A model generated the notes under the pieces. The model searched no databases and was not told the DNA's origin. It worked only from the letters and a program-made list of their open reading frames with translations. From Ezakiella coagulans (GTDB lineage Bacteria > Bacillota > Clostridia > Tissierellales > Peptoniphilaceae), in assembly GCF_003096635.1 (NCBI RefSeq), contig NZ_QEKV01000006.1, forward strand, positions 51,011 through 115,010: a stretch of DNA of 64,000 bases. The letters are read 5' to 3'. Shown piece after piece: positions 35,641 to 46,431 of the stretch; position 1 is the first letter of the stretch, and each line of letters begins with the position of its first letter. The translations under genes were made by a program, and so were the position numbers.

Positions 35641-36066
35641 CTAATTACCTTGTGCTCCTGTACTTGTAGTTTCTTCACCGTTAGATACAACAATATATGC
35701 TTTATCATCACTGTTATTAGTAGGCGGATTTACAGTTATTGTATATGCCTTATTTGTGAGAGGACTAATTAATTCTTGTCCAGGGTTAGTAGTAGAACCC
35801 TTGCTTAATTTTTTAACATCAAGATATCCCTTCTCTATTAATGTTTTCGTATCAACTTTATCTGCAGTATTTTCTACTAAATAAAGTGCCGCTGCTTCTT
35901 TAATAGTAAGCATATTGAGTTCATCTGCTCTTTTCTTTGCTGACTTTGTAAATTTTGTCAAACTTGGAAGACCAACCAGTAGTAAGATAGAAATTACTAC
36001 AAGCACAATTAAGACTTCTAAAAGAGTAAACGCTTTTATCCTGTTTTCTGAATTTTTCTTATTCAT
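35641..36066 (-). CDS. major pilin-like protein (ComGC/PilE-like)
   Basis: A 141-residue prepilin. The leader MNKKNSENRIKA is followed by FTLLEVLIVLVVISILLLVG, with Glu at +5. The mature protein continues SLTKFTKSAKKRADELNML, like ComGC-type pilins, and has a Thr/Asn-rich C-terminus. It is placed first among the pilin-machinery genes and is separated from the unknown gene upstream by 17 bases, so it is probably the major subunit. No disulfide pair is present. Confidence 0.85.
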   Translation of the reverse strand: MNKKNSENRIKAFTLLEVLIVLVVISILLLVGLPSLTKFTKSAKKRADELNMLTIKEAAALYLVENTADKVDTKTLIEKGYLDVKKLSKGSTTNPGQELISPLTNKAYTITVNPPTNNSDDKAYIVVSNGEETTSTGAQGN

Positions 36067-36083
36067 AGAAAAACCTCCTAAAA

Positions 36084-36803
36084 TTATTTGTATCTATTTA
36101 AAACCATCTTATTGATAGCTTTAAAATACGAATCAAAATACTGATTATCAACATATTTTAGAAACAACTTCTTCATATCCAAATATATATTAAACATTTG
36201 GTTATTTGTTAGATAGTCTTCTTCAGGAATAATTTTATCGCCTACAATTACAAATTGTGTTGCTAACTTATTGTTAATATCCATGATAGCAGGTTTAAAT
36301 GTCTTTCTAAAAAAATCCTCTAACATTTGCTTTTTATCTTTTGATATAATGTCATTTTGCATTATTTTTAAAAATAAATGTTTTTTTAATTCTTTTACTC
36401 TTATATCACTAATATCAAACTCATATAAGTATTTTTTATAATGTAAATCACTTAATTTGTCTTCATCTAATGCAATTTGCTCAAGATCGTTTATGGCATC
36501 TATGTCAAACGATCCCTTTTTAAATCCATAAAAATTTATTAAAAAATCAAACCGGTTAATGTCTTCATGTAGATAATGCGAAATATTAGTAGCGCTCATT
36601 TCACCAATACCATAATTTTTCAAAACATTAGCAAAATCCTTAATAAAGTGTCTATAAATGTTATATTCAACCGTGCAGCACATGACGGTCGTTCCTACAT
36701 CAAATAAATCAACACAGGCTTCAACTTTCCTTCCGGACGCCTTAAGAATAGGTTTATTATGAATAATATTATTAATTTGTAGTCCATATTCTCCGATGTT
36801 CAT
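36084..36803 (-). CDS. hypothetical protein, first gene of the pilus-like operon
   Basis: A 239-residue soluble protein without a membrane helix or signal peptide. It is not recognised. It is mostly helical, with two cysteines side by side (VMCCTVEYN) near residue 43 and many Asp, Lys, Tyr and Asn. The ATG at 36803 is preceded by GGAGGG at good spacing, and an extended -10 promoter lies about 30 bp further up. Being the first gene of the operon, it could be a cytoplasmic factor for pilus assembly or control; this is inference from position. Confidence 0.7.
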   Translation of the reverse strand: MNIGEYGLQINNIIHNKPILKASGRKVEACVDLFDVGTTVMCCTVEYNIYRHFIKDFANVLKNYGIGEMSATNISHYLHEDINRFDFLINFYGFKKGSFDIDAINDLEQIALDEDKLSDLHYKKYLYEFDISDIRVKELKKHLFLKIMQNDIISKDKKQMLEDFFRKTFKPAIMDINNKLATQFVIVGDKIIPEEDYLTNNQMFNIYLDMKKLFLKYVDNQYFDSYFKAINKMVLNRYK

Positions 36804-36831
36804 AATGCCCTCCAATTTATCGACTAGTACT

Positions 36832-36840
36832 ATTATACCA
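36832..36840 (-). promoter_or_regulatory. extended -10 promoter of the pilus-like operon
   Basis: On the minus strand the sequence TGGTATAAT gives a perfect -10 with the TGn extension. No good -35 box is found at 17 bp, as is common for extended -10 promoters. Confidence 0.6.
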
Positions 36841-37064
36841 AATTATAAATGAAAAATATGGATAAAATGACCGTAAGAATGTTAAAAAGAATTAATAATT
36901 TCTGTAAGCATTGCCTAAAGTATGATTGAGCATTTGTTAAGAATATTTAATTTTATTATTTCGTTTTAGACTTAAATTTAATAATTATGAAATTTTTTAT
37001 TTTTATTTTAGCTTATATATACTTTATATTTTCTTTGTATTTAAAGATGTAATTATAAAAATAA

Positions 37065-37091
37065 ATCAAAAAAGACTCGATTCACGAGTCT
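37065..37091 (-). terminator. terminator of the atp operon
   Basis: The perfect 7-bp stem AGACTCG/CGAGTCT with a 5-base loop, followed by TTTTTTG on the minus strand. It begins in the atpC stop codon. Confidence 0.9.
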
Positions 37092-37476
37092 ATTTTGAAA
37101 TACTTAGACGATTTATTGCTTTCTTCAATGCGATTTCTGCTCTGAAAACATCGCCTTCTTTATTTTGAAGTCTCTTTAATGCCCTAGCTTTTGCTTTTTC
37201 CGCCCTTTCAGTATCAATTTCTTCAGGCCATTCACAAGCATTAGCTACCATTGTGACTTTATTGTTTCTAATGTCTATATAACCACCGCTTATAGCTGCA
37301 TATTTATCATTCTTGTCCACTGTTATTTTTAATTTTCCAATAGCGACTTTAGTTACAAAAGGAGCCATGTTAGGTAAAACTGCAAAGTCCCCTTCAGTTC
37401 CTTTCACAACAATACTATCAACATAACCATCGAAAAATAGTCTGTCAGGAGATACAATCTTTAAATAAAATTGCAT
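37090..37476 (-). CDS. atpC: ATP synthase F1 epsilon subunit
   Basis: A 128-residue epsilon subunit: N-terminal beta sandwich (LKIVSPDRLFFDGYVDSIVVKGTEGDFAVLPN begins the fold, with GTEGDFAVLPNMAP typical) and a C-terminal helical hairpin (RAEKAKARALKRLQNK). It couples rotor to stator and can inhibit ATP hydrolysis. It is the last gene of the operon, 9 bases after atpD. Confidence 0.96.
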   Translation of the reverse strand: MQFYLKIVSPDRLFFDGYVDSIVVKGTEGDFAVLPNMAPFVTKVAIGKLKITVDKNDKYAAISGGYIDIRNNKVTMVANACEWPEEIDTERAEKAKARALKRLQNKEGDVFRAEIALKKAINRLSISK

Positions 37477-37485
37477 AGCTATACT

Positions 37486-38889
<1,404 letters not shown>

Positions 38890-39759
38890 TTACTTTAAAG
38901 CCTCTGCACCACTGACAATTTCAGTTAACTCTTGAGTGATATTAGCTTGTCTTGCTCTGTTATATCTGAGACTTAAATCATCTATCATCTCATTAGCATT
39001 ATCCGTGGCGCTCTTCATTGCTTGCATTCTCGCAGCCTGTTCACTTGACGAACTTTCTATGAGTGCCCCGTAGATAGATATTGCAGCAAATTCCTCAACT
39101 AAATAATCAAGCATAGCTTCAGGAGACGGCTCAAAAACAATTAAATCATTGTACCCGTCATATGAAAGCTTTTCTTGTTTTTCAATTTCGGTGAACTCTG
39201 CCGGTAAAATTCTTAGAGATGTTGGATTTTGACTAAGTGCACTGTTGAAAATTGTATAAATTAAATAAACTTCATCAATTTCTTTCTTTTTATATAATTC
39301 TAGAACAATGTCTGCAACATGTTTTGCGTCTCTAAAAGTAAAATCCTCACTAACTCCAAAAAATTTGTCATAAATATTATAGCCTCTTTTATTAAAATAA
39401 TCGTAGGTTTTAACACCAACAGTTATAATTCTATCTTCTTTAGAAACTATATTATTTTCCGCATATCTCAATAAATTACTATTGTAACCCCCGGCAAGTC
39501 CTCTATCACCTGTAATTATAACATACAAACGATTTTTAACCTCCCTTGTAACTGTTAAAGGAGTTTTTGTACCCTTGGTCACCGATAATAATTCTCTTAT
39601 ATTCTCAATAACAGTGGTATAATAAGGCCTGGTAGATTCAAGCCTAAGACGAGCTCTTCTCATCTTAGAAGTACTGACAAGTTCCATAGCGTTTGTTATT
39701 TGCCTAATACTTGAAACTGAATTTATCCTTCTTTTTATATCTTTCATCTGTTCAGCCAT
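38890..39759 (-). CDS. atpG: ATP synthase F1 gamma subunit
   Basis: A 289-residue central stalk subunit. The N-terminal helix has DIKRRINSVSSIRQITNAMELVS, and GDRGLAGGYNSNLL and the C-terminal RYNRARQANITQELTEIVSGAEAL are diagnostic. It lies 9 bases after atpA and 9 bases before atpD. Confidence 0.97.
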   Translation of the reverse strand: MAEQMKDIKRRINSVSSIRQITNAMELVSTSKMRRARLRLESTRPYYTTVIENIRELLSVTKGTKTPLTVTREVKNRLYVIITGDRGLAGGYNSNLLRYAENNIVSKEDRIITVGVKTYDYFNKRGYNIYDKFFGVSEDFTFRDAKHVADIVLELYKKKEIDEVYLIYTIFNSALSQNPTSLRILPAEFTEIEKQEKLSYDGYNDLIVFEPSPEAMLDYLVEEFAAISIYGALIESSSSEQAARMQAMKSATDNANEMIDDLSLRYNRARQANITQELTEIVSGAEALK

Positions 39760-39768
39760 TATACACCT

Positions 39769-41277
39769 CTAAAATTTATAATTACTTTTAAATGTATTAA
39801 TAGCTTCTACAAGTTCATCTAAAATGTCATCGGTTAACTCTTTCTTGTCATCTATTTTTTCAAGAAGAGCTCTGTGTTTTTCATGGATATAGTTTATAAA
39901 TTCTTTTTCAAATTCATTTACACTTTCTACCGGCACATCAGCTAGATAACCTTTTGTAACGGCAAAAAGAATCAATATTTGATCACTTACATCCATTGGT
40001 GAATATTGCGGTTGATTTAAAACTGCCAATATTTTTTGACCATGGTTAAGTCTATTTTGTGTATCTTGATCAAGTTCTGAACCAAATTGTGCAAATGACT
40101 TTAACTCTCTGTATTGGGCAAGTTCAAGCTTAATACCACCTGAAACTTTCTTCATAGCTTTAATTTGTGCACTACCACCGACACGAGATACTGAAAGTCC
40201 GGAGTTTACAGCAGGACGTTGACCTGAGAAGAATAATTCTGTTTCAAGGAAAATTTGTCCATCCGTAATAGAAATAACGTTTGTAGGAATATATGCTGAA
40301 ATATCTCCTGCTTGTGTTTCAATAATAGGAAGTGCGGTAATGGAACCTCCACCGTATTTGTCATCAAGTCTGGCAGCTCTTTCAAGAAGTTTTGAGTGTT
40401 GATAGAAAATATCTCCAGGGTATGCTTCTCTTCCCGGCGGACGTCTCAAAAGCAACGACATGGATCTGTATGCAACAGCGTGTTTTGATAAGTCATCATA
40501 AACAATCAAAACATCTTTTCCTTGGTGCATAAATTCTTCTGCCATTGCAACTCCTGAATAAGGTGCAATATATTGTAAAGGAGCAAGTTCACTTGCACTC
40601 GCATTAACGACAATCGAGTAATCCATCGCACCATATTTATTTAAAGTATCTACAATACCTGCAACTGTAGACATTTTTTGTCCAATTGCAACATAAATAC
40701 AAATGACATCTTTGCCCTTTTGATTGATAATAGTATCAACGGCAATTGCTGTTTTACCGGTTTGTCTATCACCGATTATAAGTTCACGTTGACCGCGGCC
40801 TATAGGAATAATTGAATCTATTGCCTTTATTCCTGTTTGAAGAGGAACACTGACGCTCTTTCTTTCTATTACACCCGGTGCTTTTTGTTCAATTGGTCTG
40901 AATTTCTTAGTTTTTATTTCACCCTTACCGTCAATAGGTTGTCCTAAGGCATTCACAACACGACCGATTAATTCATCTCCAACCGGCACTTCAACAATTC
41001 TACCGGTTCTTCTTACTTTAGTACCTTCTTTAAGCTCAGCATCGCTTCCGAGAAGAACGCAACCTACATTGTCTTCTTCTAGGTTTTGAGCCATAGCATA
41101 AACTCCATTTTCAAATTCAAGGAGTTCGCCCGCCATACAGTTATCTAAACCATATAATCTTGCGATTCCGTCCCCTACTTCAATTATAGTACCAACTTCA
41201 GAGGTGGAAATATCATCGTCGTATTTGTCAATCATTTGTTTAATAACGGAAGTAATTTCTTCCGGTCTAAGATTCAC
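39769..41277 (-). CDS. atpA: ATP synthase F1 alpha subunit
   Basis: A 502-residue regulatory nucleotide-binding subunit. The P-loop GDRQTGKTA, the [13 protein letters not shown] start of the beta barrel, and [16 protein letters not shown] are as in all alpha subunits. Its start overlaps the atpH stop by one base. Confidence 0.98.
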   Translation of the reverse strand: MNLRPEEITSVIKQMIDKYDDDISTSEVGTIIEVGDGIARLYGLDNCMAGELLEFENGVYAMAQNLEEDNVGCVLLGSDAELKEGTKVRRTGRIVEVPVGDELIGRVVNALGQPIDGKGEIKTKKFRPIEQKAPGVIERKSVSVPLQTGIKAIDSIIPIGRGQRELIIGDRQTGKTAIAVDTIINQKGKDVICIYVAIGQKMSTVAGIVDTLNKYGAMDYSIVVNASASELAPLQYIAPYSGVAMAEEFMHQGKDVLIVYDDLSKHAVAYRSMSLLLRRPPGREAYPGDIFYQHSKLLERAARLDDKYGGGSITALPIIETQAGDISAYIPTNVISITDGQIFLETELFFSGQRPAVNSGLSVSRVGGSAQIKAMKKVSGGIKLELAQYRELKSFAQFGSELDQDTQNRLNHGQKILAVLNQPQYSPMDVSDQILILFAVTKGYLADVPVESVNEFEKEFINYIHEKHRALLEKIDDKKELTDDILDELVEAINTFKSNYKF

Positions 41278-41822
41278 TATCCACTCACCTCAATTCTATT
41301 TTTTAAATTTTGCTCTAATCTATCAAAAGAACCCTTTAGTGAAAGGTCGATTTCTTGTCCTAAAACAAAAATTCTAACCCCCATTATGAGATCCTTGTTT
41401 ATCTTTTGTTCAACAATTGCTTCTTTCCCTGTCTTATTAAAGATAAATTGCTTTATTTTTACAACCTGATCATCAGTCAAATCAAATGCTGTTTCAACAC
41501 TTGCAGTGACTTTTTTTGACTTTTCAAGATAAAGTTTTTTAAATTCTCCAAAAGATTCGTCTAGATATCTCTCTCTTCCTTTGTCTATAATAACTTTAAT
41601 AAAATTTTTGAAAGTTACAGACTCATCTTTTAAAATCTTTTCAATCAAATCTTTTTTATCATCTTTTGAAAAGATTGGACTGTATAGAAACTTTCTGATA
41701 TCTTCAGTTTCTTTCATTGTTTTAATAAAACTTTTGAAGTTTTCAAAAACTTTTTCAGTCTCTTTTTTCTCTTCAGACAATAAAAAAAGACTTTCTGCGT
41801 ATGTTAATCCTATTCTTGCCAT
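41277..41822 (-). CDS. atpH: ATP synthase delta subunit
   Basis: A 181-residue peripheral stalk subunit linking b to the top of F1. The pattern [13 protein letters not shown] at the start and the C-terminal [29 protein letters not shown] are typical. It overlaps atpF by 13 bases. Confidence 0.93.
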   Translation of the reverse strand: MARIGLTYAESLFLLSEEKKETEKVFENFKSFIKTMKETEDIRKFLYSPIFSKDDKKDLIEKILKDESVTFKNFIKVIIDKGRERYLDESFGEFKKLYLEKSKKVTASVETAFDLTDDQVVKIKQFIFNKTGKEAIVEQKINKDLIMGVRIFVLGQEIDLSLKGSFDRLEQNLKNRIEVSG

Positions 41823-42322
41823 TTTGAATCCTTTAAAGAGTTCAATCTTTTTTCTGTAAATTCTGCAGCTTTCTTTGAATTAACATTTTCACCGGATAAA
41901 TCCTTTGCAGCGTTCACCGCAATCTCAATGATTTCATCCTTTAAACTGGAAAGAGCCTTTTGCTTCATTGATTTCGCTTCATTTTCAGCCGATTGTAGGA
42001 TTTTTTCTTTTTCGCTTAATGCATCTTGTTTAGCCTCAGATACAATACTTTCATAGTTTTTACGTGCATCTTTTAAAATGTCTCTTGCTTCTTCTTTAGA
42101 TGAAAGTAATTTCTTTTGGTATTCATCTTTGATTTTGTTAGATTCTGCTAAATTATTTTCTGCTTCACGTAAATTTCCATCTATATAATCTTTTCTCTTT
42201 TGGAGAAGTTCTTGTATCGGTTTAAAAAGAAAATGTCTTAAAATAAAATATAAAACAATTGTTGTAACAACAGAAACCGTAAAGTTGAGAAGATCAGGCA
42301 AAACATTAACTGTAATGTTCAT
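41810..42322 (-). CDS. atpF: ATP synthase Fo b subunit
   Basis: A 170-residue peripheral stalk subunit. One membrane helix (about 10-30, LLNFTVSVVTTIVLYFILRHFLF) is followed by a long charged helix (KPIQELLQKRKDYIDGNLREAENNLAES) that pairs in the stalk. It is encoded between c and delta, as usual. Confidence 0.94.
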   Translation of the reverse strand: MNITVNVLPDLLNFTVSVVTTIVLYFILRHFLFKPIQELLQKRKDYIDGNLREAENNLAESNKIKDEYQKKLLSSKEEARDILKDARKNYESIVSEAKQDALSEKEKILQSAENEAKSMKQKALSSLKDEIIEIAVNAAKDLSGENVNSKKAAEFTEKRLNSLKDSKWQE

Positions 42323-42340
42323 TTACTTCTCCTATATAGT

Positions 42341-42616
<276 letters not shown>

Positions 42617-42625
42617 TCAAATGTC

Positions 42626-43312
42626 TTACTCTTCCGGGAATGTTTGTCCAATAAATGCCATAGTAAGCATCGTAAATATGAACGCCTGTAATAATCCCGA
42701 AAATACGTCAAAATAAATGTGCAAAACTGCACTTGCGGGCACCAAGAAAACGCTTATAGATTGAAGTGCCGAGTGTACTAATTCCATAATAATTACACCG
42801 CTTAAAATGTTTCCGAAAAGACGGAAAGAAAGCGATATAGGGTTTGCGATTTCACCAATGATATTCATCGGCAAAAATAAAGGAAATGGTTCCAGGAATC
42901 CCTTTAAATAACCGCCAATTCCATTTGATACAATCGAAGTTGCCTGTACAAGAACAAAAGTCATAATAGCTAGTGAAACTGTAACGTTATAATCACTTGT
43001 TGGTGTTGTAAATCCTAATAATCCCCATAAGTTAGCAAAAACTAGATATAACATCAACGTGCACACATACGATACAAATTTTCTATGACCCTTTCCCATT
43101 GTTTGGTCAACTAGACTTTGGAAAGCTTCAACATAAATTTCAAGCAAATTAATAATTCCTGTAGATTTTTTTCTGTAATCGGCTTTTTTTATCTTAGAAT
43201 TTATAACAATTGCACATATTGATAAAATAAAAGCAATTACCATTCCTTGGAATACCGAATCATGCAAAAAATAATCTTTGCCTGCCAAAGTAAAATATAT
43301 ACCTTTTTCCAC
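42626..43312 (-). CDS. atpB: ATP synthase Fo a subunit
   Basis: A 228-residue multi-pass membrane subunit with the essential arginine in SLSFRLFGNILSG. The N-terminus (GIYFTLAGKDYFLHDSVFQGMVIAFI) matches the family. It is the first gene of atpBEFHAGDC. The genes for AtpI and AtpZ that usually come just before it are found instead on the other strand at 45789-46431. Confidence 0.95.
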   Translation of the reverse strand: MEKGIYFTLAGKDYFLHDSVFQGMVIAFILSICAIVINSKIKKADYRKKSTGIINLLEIYVEAFQSLVDQTMGKGHRKFVSYVCTLMLYLVFANLWGLLGFTTPTSDYNVTVSLAIMTFVLVQATSIVSNGIGGYLKGFLEPFPLFLPMNIIGEIANPISLSFRLFGNILSGVIIMELVHSALQSISVFLVPASAVLHIYFDVFSGLLQAFIFTMLTMAFIGQTFPEE

Positions 43313-43361
43313 TTAGAGCCCCCTTTCTTAATATTCGACAAAAACTCATTGTCATGCATAT

Positions 43362-43390
43362 ATTATACAATAACCATTTTGTAAATACAA
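43362..43390 (-). promoter_or_regulatory. promoter of the atp operon
   Basis: On the minus strand TTGTAT (43385-43390) and TATAAT (43362-43367) are 17 bp apart. The atpB start lies about 50 bases downstream behind AAAGGGGG. Confidence 0.7.
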
Positions 43391-43434
43391 GCATTTATTA
43401 AATATATCTAACAAAATTATTAAAATTCTTTATA

Positions 43435-43463
43435 ACAAAAAAGCCCCGATAAAATCGAGGCTT
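43435..43463 (-). terminator. terminator of argF
   Basis: A 10-bp stem AAGCCTCGAT/ATCGGGGCTT with one G-T pair and a 3-base loop, followed on the minus strand by TTTTGTTA. It insulates argF from the atp operon. Confidence 0.88.
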
Positions 43464-43468
43464 AAAAT

Positions 43469-44461
43469 TTATTTCATTGTTGCATAAATAACAGCTTTAA
43501 TTGTGTGCATTCTGTTTTCAGCTTCGTCGAATACCTTACTTCTCGGTCCTTCAAATACTTCATTTGTAACTTCCATTTCCGGAAGACCGAACTTTTCATT
43601 GATATCTTTACCGATTGTTGTCTTTAGATCGTGGAAACTTGGTAGACAGTGCATGAAAATAGCATTTTCATCACAATTTGCCAATGCTTCTTTATTAACT
43701 TGATATTTCTTAAGAAGATTAATTCTTTCTTCCCAAACTTCATCAGGTTCACCCATTGATACCCAAATGTCTGTATAGAGAACGTGTGCTCCCTTTGTGC
43801 CTTCTTTAACATTTTCAGTTAAAGTAATCGTTGAACCACTTTCTTTTGCAATTTTCTTTGCTTCTTCAACTAGTTCTTCAGTTGGGAATAAGTGGCTTGG
43901 TGCACAAGCGGTAAAGTTTACACCCATTTTTGCACATGCAATCATTAATGAGTTTGCAACGTTGTTTCTAGCATCTCCCATGTATGTGAAGTTTAATCCT
44001 TTTAATGTTCCGAAGTTTTCTTCAATTGTTAAAAGGTCGGCCAACATTTGTGTTGGGTGGAAAAGGTCTGTTAGTCCGTTATAAACAGGAACTCCACTGT
44101 AATCAGACAATGTTGTTACTAATTCTTGAGAGAATCCTCTATATTCGATACAATCATAAAGTCTTCCAAGAACTCTTGCTGTGTCTTCGATTGATTCTTT
44201 TTTGCCCATTTGCGATGAACCTGGATCAAGATAAGTAACTCCCATTCCTAAATCATATCCTGCAACTTCGAATGAACAACGTGTTCTTGTTGAAGTTTTT
44301 TCAAATAAAAGAACCATATTCTTTCCTTCTAGGAATTTGTGAGGAATTCCAGCCCTCTTCATGTGTTTAAAATCTTTACTTAAATCAAGTAAATATCTTA
44401 TTTCTTGTGGAGTATAATCCAAAAGCTTCAAAAATGATCTGCCTCTTAAGTTAACACCCAT
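43469..44461 (-). CDS. argF: ornithine carbamoyltransferase
   Basis: A 330-residue transcarbamylase. The carbamoyl-phosphate motif is [10 protein letters not shown], the ornithine-side motifs are [10 protein letters not shown] and HCLPSFHD. The segment [16 protein letters not shown] resembles catabolic OTCs (ArcB) of the arginine deiminase pathway, so it may run in the direction of citrulline breakdown. No arcA, arcC or arcD lies beside it. It is monocistronic: a terminator follows and a divergent regulator gene lies upstream. Confidence 0.95.
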   Translation of the reverse strand: MGVNLRGRSFLKLLDYTPQEIRYLLDLSKDFKHMKRAGIPHKFLEGKNMVLLFEKTSTRTRCSFEVAGYDLGMGVTYLDPGSSQMGKKESIEDTARVLGRLYDCIEYRGFSQELVTTLSDYSGVPVYNGLTDLFHPTQMLADLLTIEENFGTLKGLNFTYMGDARNNVANSLMIACAKMGVNFTACAPSHLFPTEELVEEAKKIAKESGSTITLTENVKEGTKGAHVLYTDIWVSMGEPDEVWEERINLLKKYQVNKEALANCDENAIFMHCLPSFHDLKTTIGKDINEKFGLPEMEVTNEVFEGPRSKVFDEAENRMHTIKAVIYATMK

Positions 44462-44523
44462 AATAAATCTCCTTTTAATTTATTAACTAAAGCCTAAGCC
44501 CTGTTTATATTTATTCTAATAAA

Positions 44524-44532
44524 TGGTATAAT
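44524..44532 (+). promoter_or_regulatory. extended -10 promoter of the AraC-atpZ-atpI unit
   Basis: TGGTATAAT on the plus strand, with a perfect -10 and TGn, about 45 bases before the AraC-type gene. The region also holds the divergent argF promoter, whose boxes I could not place with confidence. Confidence 0.6.
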
Positions 44533-44578
44533 TAAATATAGGACATATTGAACTAAAAGGAGTGTATTTAAAACCAAA

Positions 44579-45802
44579 ATGATAAAAGAGAATAAAGCTA
44601 GCCTTCAATCAAATGAACAAAACCCTATTGATCCAACCATTATAGCAGATATAGATTATGAAAAAATTTCTTTAACGACTTCGCCAATTCTTCATCAAAG
44701 TTCCAGATTTATTTATGTAATTGATGGAATTGGCAAGATAAAAATTGACAACAATGTATTTGAAATAAAGAAAAATTGTCTTATCTCTATTGTTCCATGG
44801 GAAATTACAGAAATTACAGAAGTTATAAAACCACTTAAAATTTATGTATTAAAATACTCTTTTGATTTATTTAACAGAAATCTTTTTAATATAAATAATA
44901 ATGAATCTCGTACAGTTTTAATTTCAAAAACAGTTTTAAATCAATCTATAAGCTATGAACAAGTTTCCCTTATAAATACTTTTAAAAAAGCCTTTGAACT
45001 TACAAGATCACAAGAAACTATTCCAAAAAATATTATAAATTCACTGTTTTTTTCATATATTCTTGAGATTGGAGCATCTCATGCACTATATTTTGAATCT
45101 AATACTGTATACGAAACTACTGATAAGAAAAATATTTTATCTTATATTTACAATCACTCAGATAAAAAAATTACTCTAGACGAGCTATCCAAAATATTTT
45201 TTATGTCAAATAGTAACATTTCGAGATATATAAACTCTGAAACTAATCTCACTTTTTTTGAGCTTTTAAATGAAATTCGAGTAAAAAAAGCAGTCGAACT
45301 TTTAATTCACACAGATATTACCACGTCAGAGATAGCTTCATTTTTAGGATATTTTGACAAGAGTCACTTTATAAAGAATTTTAAAAATATTATCAACGAA
45401 AATCCTAACGAATATAGAAAGCGTTACAAAGAAAATAATAATTTCAGCAATAATATCTATTCCTCAATTATAAATTATATTTATAAAAATAGTGGCTCAA
45501 ATATCACTTTAAACGAAATTTCAGATATGTTTAACACAAGCCCTATTCAAATAAATAAAAATTTGAAAATTCTAATCGGAAAAACCTTTAATGAGTTTCT
45601 AAATTATGTTAGAATTAATAAGGCATCAAAATTAATTCTATCAACTGATGAAAGTATAACCAATATTGCTTTTGAAGTTGGATACAACACAGTAAAAACT
45701 TTTTACAGAAATTTTATAAAAATAAAAAATATAACCCCACGTGAATTTAAAAATACAATTGAAATCGACTATATTAAGGAGAATGATGATGAAAAATATT
45801 AA
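44579..45802 (+). CDS. AraC-type regulator with two tandem DNA-binding domains
   Basis: A 407-residue regulator. Residues about 20-110 form a cupin-like sensing domain (FIYVIDGIGKIKIDNNVFEIKKN). Two AraC-type double helix-turn-helix domains follow. The first, about 185-284, has ITLDELSKIFFMSNSNISRY and ITTSEIASFLGYFDKSHFIKNF. The second, about 294-392, has ITLNEISDMFNTSPIQINKN and ESITNIAFEVGYNTVKTFYR. Two DNA-binding domains in one chain are unusual. It is transcribed away from argF and overlaps atpZ by 14 bases, so it is co-expressed with the ATP synthase accessory genes. The ligand is unknown. The best ribosome binding site (AAGGAG, 44557-44562) is 16 bases before the ATG. Confidence 0.88.
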   Translation: MIKENKASLQSNEQNPIDPTIIADIDYEKISLTTSPILHQSSRFIYVIDGIGKIKIDNNVFEIKKNCLISIVPWEITEITEVIKPLKIYVLKYSFDLFNRNLFNINNNESRTVLISKTVLNQSISYEQVSLINTFKKAFELTRSQETIPKNIINSLFFSYILEIGASHALYFESNTVYETTDKKNILSYIYNHSDKKITLDELSKIFFMSNSNISRYINSETNLTFFELLNEIRVKKAVELLIHTDITTSEIASFLGYFDKSHFIKNFKNIINENPNEYRKRYKENNNFSNNIYSSIINYIYKNSGSNITLNEISDMFNTSPIQINKNLKILIGKTFNEFLNYVRINKASKLILSTDESITNIAFEVGYNTVKTFYRNFIKIKNITPREFKNTIEIDYIKENDDEKY

Positions 45803-46022
45803 ATATTTAGTATTAATAACACAAGTCGGCATTGATATTATAAGCGGTATAGCAGCCGGCCTGGTTATCGGAATGCTACTTGATAAACTATTTAAAACAA
45901 ATTCAATTTTTACTTTGATTCTTTTGATTATTGGAATTTTCAGCGGTTTAAATATTGCTTACAGACGTCTTTCAAGAATGATTGAAAAAAAGAAAAATAA
46001 AGAGGATAAGAGTCATGAATAG
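45789..46022 (+). CDS. atpZ: AtpZ/AtpI family ATP synthase accessory protein
   Basis: A 77-residue protein with two membrane helices. GIDIISGIAAGLVIGMLLDK and LILLIIGIFSGLNIAYRRL are the signature of the ATPase_gene1 (AtpZ) family, which assists Fo assembly and has been implicated in Mg2+/Ca2+ transport. Three ATG codons occur in a row; the third (45789) has the best distance from AAGGAG. It lies within the end of the AraC-type gene. Confidence 0.85.
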   Translation: MKNIKYLVLITQVGIDIISGIAAGLVIGMLLDKLFKTNSIFTLILLIIGIFSGLNIAYRRLSRMIEKKKNKEDKSHE

Positions 46023-46431
46023 TTTTATTAGGCGCTATATAATCGCAAGTTATATTTTAACCATACCATTTATAATTGTCTTTTTATTTTTTAAAGATTG
46101 GAAAAGTTTAATATTAGGAATTTTGTTTTCAAATACAATAAGAGTCTTGCTTTTCAAGCTCTCCGCAATTGAACTGGACAATATCATAACAAAAACAAAA
46201 ACCACTGCAAAAGTTTTGGCAACAGCTAATTATATAAAAAGATTTATTATATATGGAATCACCCTTGCTGTTGCACACAAAAGTCCTTCTCTAAATTTTT
46301 TCAGTGCTTCAATCGGACTCCTTCTTTTATCTTTTGCAATTCAAATAATAAATATAATAGACATAAAAAAATCCGGCAAATCAATTGCCGAATTAAAATC
46401 AGTTAAGACTGACAACGAGCTCAAACAATAA
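46015..46431 (+). CDS. atpI: ATP synthase subunit I
   Basis: A 138-residue protein with four hydrophobic helices (IIASYILTIPFIIVFLFF, LILGILFSNTIRVLLFKL, IIYGITLAVAHKS, IGLLLLSFAIQIINII). The FSNTIRVLLFKL and tail pattern fits AtpI, the Fo assembly protein normally encoded before atpB. The start overlaps the atpZ stop by 8 bases. The 3' end overlaps the convergent holA gene by 33 bases. Confidence 0.8.
   Translation: MNSFIRRYIIASYILTIPFIIVFLFFKDWKSLILGILFSNTIRVLLFKLSAIELDNIITKTKTTAKVLATANYIKRFIIYGITLAVAHKSPSLNFFSASIGLLLLSFAIQIINIIDIKKSGKSIAELKSVKTDNELKQ

Noticed and set aside
36841..37064. Possible small gene or RNA between the pilus-like operon and the atp operon
   Set aside because: The sequence is AT-rich with no open frame and no stable structure apart from the atpC terminator at its right end.
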